Below are positions 5,995-8,755 of a DNA stretch of 8,755 nt, piece by piece. Position 1 is the stretch's first letter, and each line of letters opens with the position of its first letter. Source of the DNA: Anaerolineae bacterium (lineage in GTDB: Bacteria > Chloroflexota > Anaerolineae > SpSt-313); the NCBI GenBank assembly GCA_023511475.1, contig JAIMBM010000097.1:1-8755 (forward strand). The letters run 5' to 3'. A model generated the notes under the pieces. The model searched no databases. It was given only the letters and a program-made list of their open reading frames with translations, and had not been told where the DNA came from. Position numbers and translations under genes: made by a program.

Positions 5995-6732
5995 ATGGCA
6001 GCGCCGCTCGAGACTGAGGCCGTGATCTCAGCCGGCGCCCGGCTCGCCGGCGGGCAGCACCTGGTCACGATGGTGGCACCCGAGATCGCGCGCACGGCGA
6101 GCCCGGGGCAGTTCGCCATGGTGCGCTGCGCCGACAGCTGGGACCCGTACCTCCGCCGCGCGCTTCCCTTCCTGCGTCTCGAGGAGGAGAGCATCTCCTT
6201 CCTCTTCGCTGGGGACGATCCAGGTCTGGGCTGGCTCGCCCGCCGGCCGCTCGGCGAGCGCGTCAGCGTGATGGGACCTCTCGGGCGCGGCTTCGACCTG
6301 CAACCGGCGACCCGTCGGCTGCTGCTCGCGACGCAGACCGGCCCCGTCGGGCCACTGCTGGGCCTCGCGGCACGGGCCCTGGCATCGGATCTTAGCGTCA
6401 GCCTCATTCTCGAGGCGGCGGCCGCGCGGAATCTCGCCGCGATTGTGCCCGGCGCCGTTGAGGTCATCCCGGCCCCCGCTATGGGCTTTTGGGGGGTAGT
6501 GGCCGAACACCTGACCTGGGCCGACCAGACGGCGATCGCCGCGTCTGTGGAGGACCTTCCTCGCTGGAGCGGTCTGCAAACGCTGCGGCCCGGGCAGGTA
6601 GAGTGCTTTGTGGAGAAGGGACTGGCCTGCGGCCTGGGTTGGTGTGGGTCCTGCCTCACCGACACCCATCGCGGGCCTCGCCGGGTCTGCACAGGAGGCC
6701 CGGTCTTTGACCTCAGGGAGCTCATCGGATGA
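5995..6732 (+). CDS. PyrK-like ferredoxin-reductase-type flavoprotein with [2Fe-2S] site
   Basis: The 245-residue protein resembles PyrK, the electron-transfer subunit of class 1B dihydroorotate dehydrogenase that moves electrons between FMN, an iron-sulfur cluster, FAD and NAD. The cluster motif is intact: C212-x4-C217-x2-C220-x11-C232 within ACGLGWCGSC and RRVCTGGPVF. The N-terminal FAD-type barrel is recognisable (SPGQFAMVRC at 36-45, LRRALPF at 53-59, GDDPGLGWLA at 73-82, VMGPLGRGFDL at 92-102). Two segments diverge: the usual LRRPxS FAD motif reads LRRALPF, and the Gly-rich GGGxGxAP nucleotide loop is replaced by TQTGPVGPLLGLA (113-125). The start ATG at 5995 follows GAGG at 5983-5986; an open frame extends upstream to 5755 but overlaps the preceding gene. 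It ends in a 4-bp ATGA overlap with the amidase gene. Electron donor and acceptor are uncertain. Confidence 0.85.
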   Translation: MAAPLETEAVISAGARLAGGQHLVTMVAPEIARTASPGQFAMVRCADSWDPYLRRALPFLRLEEESISFLFAGDDPGLGWLARRPLGERVSVMGPLGRGFDLQPATRRLLLATQTGPVGPLLGLAARALASDLSVSLILEAAAARNLAAIVPGAVEVIPAPAMGFWGVVAEHLTWADQTAIAASVEDLPRWSGLQTLRPGQVECFVEKGLACGLGWCGSCLTDTHRGPRRVCTGGPVFDLRELIG

Positions 6733-7661
6733 AAAGACTGGCCGCCTTTGCCCTCTGCTGCCTGTTGGTGGCTTTCCTTCTCGTCAGATGTGTGCAGACT
6801 CGTCCGCCGGCGCCCCCCTCACCGAGCCCGAGCCCGATCAAGGTCGCGGCCATCACGCCCGTCATCGTTCAGGAGACCCCGTCTGCTACGCCTCAGGTCG
6901 ACCCGACCGTTGCACCCCCGCCGACGCCGACACGTATCCCCGGGCAGGGGCCTCTCGTGGCCATCGATCCAGGCCATGGCGGGGAGGACCTGGGCGCACG
7001 GCACTTTAACCGTGCCGGTGAGATGGACCTGCACGAGAGCACCATCACGCTGCAGCTCGCCCTCCGCATCGGCGCCAGGCTGCAAGCCCTCGGCTACCGC
7101 GTGTTCTACACCCGCGACGGCGACTATGACCCCAACCTCTATGAGCGGGATGTCACCGGCGATGGCGAGATCGACCTTCGCGACGTTGTCCAGACGCGAA
7201 CTGACCTCATCAACGAGTCGGGCGCAGATATCCTCCTCTCCGTGCACCTGAACGCCTGGGAGTGCGACGATGAGGAGCTGTGGCGGGCCACAGGAGGCAC
7301 CGAGACCTACTACTGCCCCGATCGCCCCTTCGGCGACCGCAATCTGCGCCTCGCCACCCTGGTGCACCAGAACGTCCTCGCCGCCTTGCGCAGCGTGGGG
7401 CACGAGCCCAGCGACCGCGGCGTCCTGATCGACCACGCGCCGGCCTACCCCGGCGATCCCGGCCATCACCTCATGATCCTGGGGCCCAAGGATGAGATCA
7501 TCGTCCGGCCGAGCAACATGCCAGGCGTGCTGAGCGAGCCGATCTTTATCACCTGCGACGCGGAGGCTTACCTTATCATGCGCGAGGACGCGCAGGAGGC
7601 CCTCGCACAGGCCTATGTGGACGCCATAGTCCAGTACTTCAAGGAGTACCCGCTGCAGTGA
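6729..7661 (+). CDS. Secreted N-acetylmuramoyl-L-alanine amidase (Amidase_3)
   Basis: A 310-residue zinc amidase that cuts the bond between N-acetylmuramic acid and L-alanine in peptidoglycan, acting outside the membrane. Residues 1-22 form a signal peptide or membrane anchor (MKRLAAFALCCLLVAFLLVR). C21 follows Arg, which does not fit a lipobox. Residues 25-73 are a Pro/Ser/Thr-rich linker. The PF01520 domain spans about 76-305: VAIDPGHGG with zinc ligand H83, the second ligand probably E103 in LHESTITLQLAL, SVHLNA with H173, and catalytic E270 in GVLSEPIFI. A D-x-T-x-D-G-E-I-D-x-x-D segment at 141-152 has the spacing of a calcium-binding EF-hand or dockerin loop and lies inside the domain. 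The gene overlaps the PyrK-like gene by ATGA (6729-6732) and the PyrD-like gene by GTGA (7658-7661), so its expression is coupled to both. Confidence 0.93.
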   Translation: MKRLAAFALCCLLVAFLLVRCVQTRPPAPPSPSPSPIKVAAITPVIVQETPSATPQVDPTVAPPPTPTRIPGQGPLVAIDPGHGGEDLGARHFNRAGEMDLHESTITLQLALRIGARLQALGYRVFYTRDGDYDPNLYERDVTGDGEIDLRDVVQTRTDLINESGADILLSVHLNAWECDDEELWRATGGTETYYCPDRPFGDRNLRLATLVHQNVLAALRSVGHEPSDRGVLIDHAPAYPGDPGHHLMILGPKDEIIVRPSNMPGVLSEPIFITCDAEAYLIMREDAQEALAQAYVDAIVQYFKEYPLQ

Positions 7662-8431
7662 CCGTGCAACTGGCGCCGCAGCACAAGGTTGGCCTGCTCG
7701 TCAGGAGCCCGTTGCTGCTCGCCAACTGCACCGCCGAGCTCCTCTCACTCTGCGACCGTGATGTGTTGGGCGCCATCGTCGCGCCCGAGATCGGCGGAGC
7801 GCGCCGCAGGCCGCGTCGCGTTATCGAGCGGCCCGGCGGCGTGGTCGTGGAGGTCGGCCCCGGCGCTCACTCCATCTCCGGCTTACGTCGACTCCTGCGG
7901 GCGGCGGGTGAGTTGCCCGTCCTGGCTCGCGTGACGGCATTCCATCCGGACGGTGTGGCTCACGCCGGAGAGCGTCTCGAGGAGCTGGGCGTGCGCGCCC
8001 TCGAGGTAGACCTGCAGCCTGGCGATCTCGAGCTCGCCCGCGCCGCGCTCGCCACACTGCGGGAGACGGTGGAGCTGCCTCTCCTCGTCCGCGTGCCGCT
8101 GACACAGGCGACGGCTTTTGCCCGCGCCGTCCGGGACCTGTCCGACGCCCTCGTCATCGCCGCGCCGCCGCAGGGACTCGCCCGCCTGGCTGAGGACGAA
8201 CCGCCGCGCCCAGTCGAGGTGCACGGGCCGCTGCTGCACCCCCTGGTCCTCCACGCCGTCCGCGAGGTGCGGCAGGCAGTCGATCTCCCCCTTGTGGCCC
8301 GCGGCGGCATCCTCACCGCAGCCGACGCCGGGGCTTTCCTCGCCGAAGGCGCATCGGCGGTAGAGATAGACAGTCTCGCCATTGTGCAGCCGGCCGCCGT
8401 TGGCGCCATCGGGCGAGAGCTGGCGGTATGA
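7658..8431 (+). CDS. PyrD-like TIM-barrel flavoprotein, divergent from dihydroorotate dehydrogenase
   Basis: The 257-residue protein has the fold pattern of dihydroorotate dehydrogenase. Its clearest part is the C-terminal VHGPLLHPLVLHAVREV (188-204), then VDLPLVARGGILTAADAG (208-225) and AFLAEGASAVEI (226-237), which resemble the FMN-phosphate-binding end of PyrD. The N-terminal VRSPLLLANCTAELL and the RRRPRRVIERPGG segment (50-61) are in the positions of the PyrD NPxxxAxG and PRxGNPxPR blocks but are degraded. The NxSCPN strand reads ALEVDLQPGD (114-123), so the usual substrate-binding Asn and Cys region is missing. Length is shorter than the roughly 300 residues of class 1B PyrD. The start is GTG in a GTGA overlap with the amidase, preceded by AAGGAG (7641-7646). 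The pairing with the PyrK-like gene supports a joint flavoprotein complex; the reaction is unknown and probably not orotate formation. Confidence 0.7.
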   Translation: MTVQLAPQHKVGLLVRSPLLLANCTAELLSLCDRDVLGAIVAPEIGGARRRPRRVIERPGGVVVEVGPGAHSISGLRRLLRAAGELPVLARVTAFHPDGVAHAGERLEELGVRALEVDLQPGDLELARAALATLRETVELPLLVRVPLTQATAFARAVRDLSDALVIAAPPQGLARLAEDEPPRPVEVHGPLLHPLVLHAVREVRQAVDLPLVARGGILTAADAGAFLAEGASAVEIDSLAIVQPAAVGAIGRELAV

Positions 8432-8695
8432 CCATGGCAGCGCGCTCTGTCCCCGTCAGCACGGAACCCTATTTCAGCTATCTCCCCTCCCTCTGGTGGG
8501 AGCCGCACGCTCCTGCGGGGGTCCGGGGGCGGATAGGCCCATTCACCCAGGGAGGTCGGAGGCATCGCGTCTTGCAGCGCCCTCACGCTCGGGGCATTCC
8601 CCTCGACTTGGGCCTTTTCGGTGCGTACCCCTCCATGCCGCACAGAAGCCGTCGGGATGGCGCTCAACGGCCCTGCGTTCGAGAACCCCCTCCCC
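8432..8695. other. Non-coding-looking stretch rich in C/G tracts
   Basis: No convincing gene is visible. One + frame, beginning at an ATG at 8428 that overlaps the previous stop as ATGA, stays open to the window end. Its translation is Pro/Arg/Gly-rich, with low-complexity runs and no recognisable motif, so it is not called as a gene. The stretch holds runs such as CTCCCCTCCC and GGGGGTCCGGGGGCGG and a short CTCCC/GGGAG inverted repeat (8487-8502). It looks like G+C-rich intergenic or decayed repeat DNA leading into the hairpin at the right edge. Confidence 0.5.
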
Positions 8696-8747
8696 CTTCC
8701 CGCTCCCCCAGGCGGACGCCGGGGCGCCCGCCTGGGGGAGCGGGAAG
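8696..8747. repeat. Long, near-perfect GC-rich inverted repeat (hairpin)
   Basis: Arms 8696-8715 and 8728-8747 are perfect 20-bp inverted copies (CTTCCCGCTCCCCCAGGCGG and its complement). The interior adds CGCC (8717-8720) paired with GGCG (8723-8726) after a single A/C mismatch, leaving a 2-nt loop. There is no T tract on either side, so it is not a standard intrinsic terminator. It could be a REP- or MITE-like intergenic element, or a strong mRNA stop or processing hairpin after the three-gene unit. TATTAT (8749-8754) and an ATG (8753-8755) follow at once, so a promoter or the next gene may begin here. Confidence 0.75.
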
Positions 8748-8755
8748 ATATTATG

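Noticed and set aside
4737..6725. 662-codon open frame on the minus strand
   Set aside because: It lies opposite two motif-bearing genes (GalT/HIT-like and PyrK-like), has a low-complexity Arg/Gly/Ala/Val composition and no domain.
6729..6792. Lipoprotein signal on the amidase (cysteine at residue 21)
   Set aside because: The residue before the Cys is Arg, which signal peptidase II does not normally accept; a cleaved or anchoring signal is more likely.
7960..8667. 235-codon open frame on the minus strand
   Set aside because: Antisense to the PyrD-like gene, Ser/Arg/Ala-rich with no domain.

Overview
This is a compact, G+C-rich bacterial window in which nearly every base is coding. It has GTG and TTG starts with strong GGAGG-type ribosome binding sites and several 4-8 bp gene overlaps. 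No rRNA, tRNA or CRISPR array is visible. The lineage cannot be fixed from this sequence alone. The gene types, together with a secreted amidase carrying a long Pro/Ser/Thr-rich linker, fit a member of Chloroflexota (Anaerolineae-like) best; this is an inference with modest confidence.

Layout from left to right. (1) Molybdenum cofactor synthesis: the C-terminal part of moeA (+ strand, cut by the left edge) faces a complete moaC (- strand). moaC has a recognisable sigma-70-type promoter (TTGCGA-N17-TATAAT) and a 7-bp hairpin that would sit at the very 5' end of its mRNA. (2) A metal-dependent amidohydrolase of the PF04909/COG2159 type (+). (3) A two-gene restriction-modification module (+): a PD-(D/E)XK-type endonuclease candidate, then an 8-bp overlap into a DNA methyltransferase with motifs DPFCGTGTT and TSPPYP. 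Its codon use and base composition differ from the flanks, as expected for acquired DNA. (4) A GalT/HIT-superfamily nucleotidyltransferase-like protein (+) with its own promoter candidate and a TTG start. (5) A tightly packed three-gene unit (+): a PyrK-like iron-sulfur flavoprotein, a secreted N-acetylmuramoyl-L-alanine amidase (Amidase_3), and a PyrD-like TIM-barrel protein, each overlapping the next by 4 bp. (6) About 320 bp of non-coding-looking, C/G-tract-rich DNA ending in an almost perfect 52-nt hairpin at the right edge.

How the genes fit together. moeA and moaC both serve molybdopterin cofactor synthesis. The two restriction-modification genes form a self-contained defence or selfish unit. 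The most unusual part is unit 5. The PyrK-like protein keeps the complete four-cysteine [2Fe-2S] motif but has a divergent nucleotide-binding loop. The PyrD-like protein keeps the C-terminal flavin-phosphate-type region but lacks the recognisable catalytic motifs of dihydroorotate dehydrogenase. They are co-translated around a cell-wall amidase, which suggests a repurposed flavoprotein pair rather than ordinary pyrimidine synthesis. That repurposing is inference.
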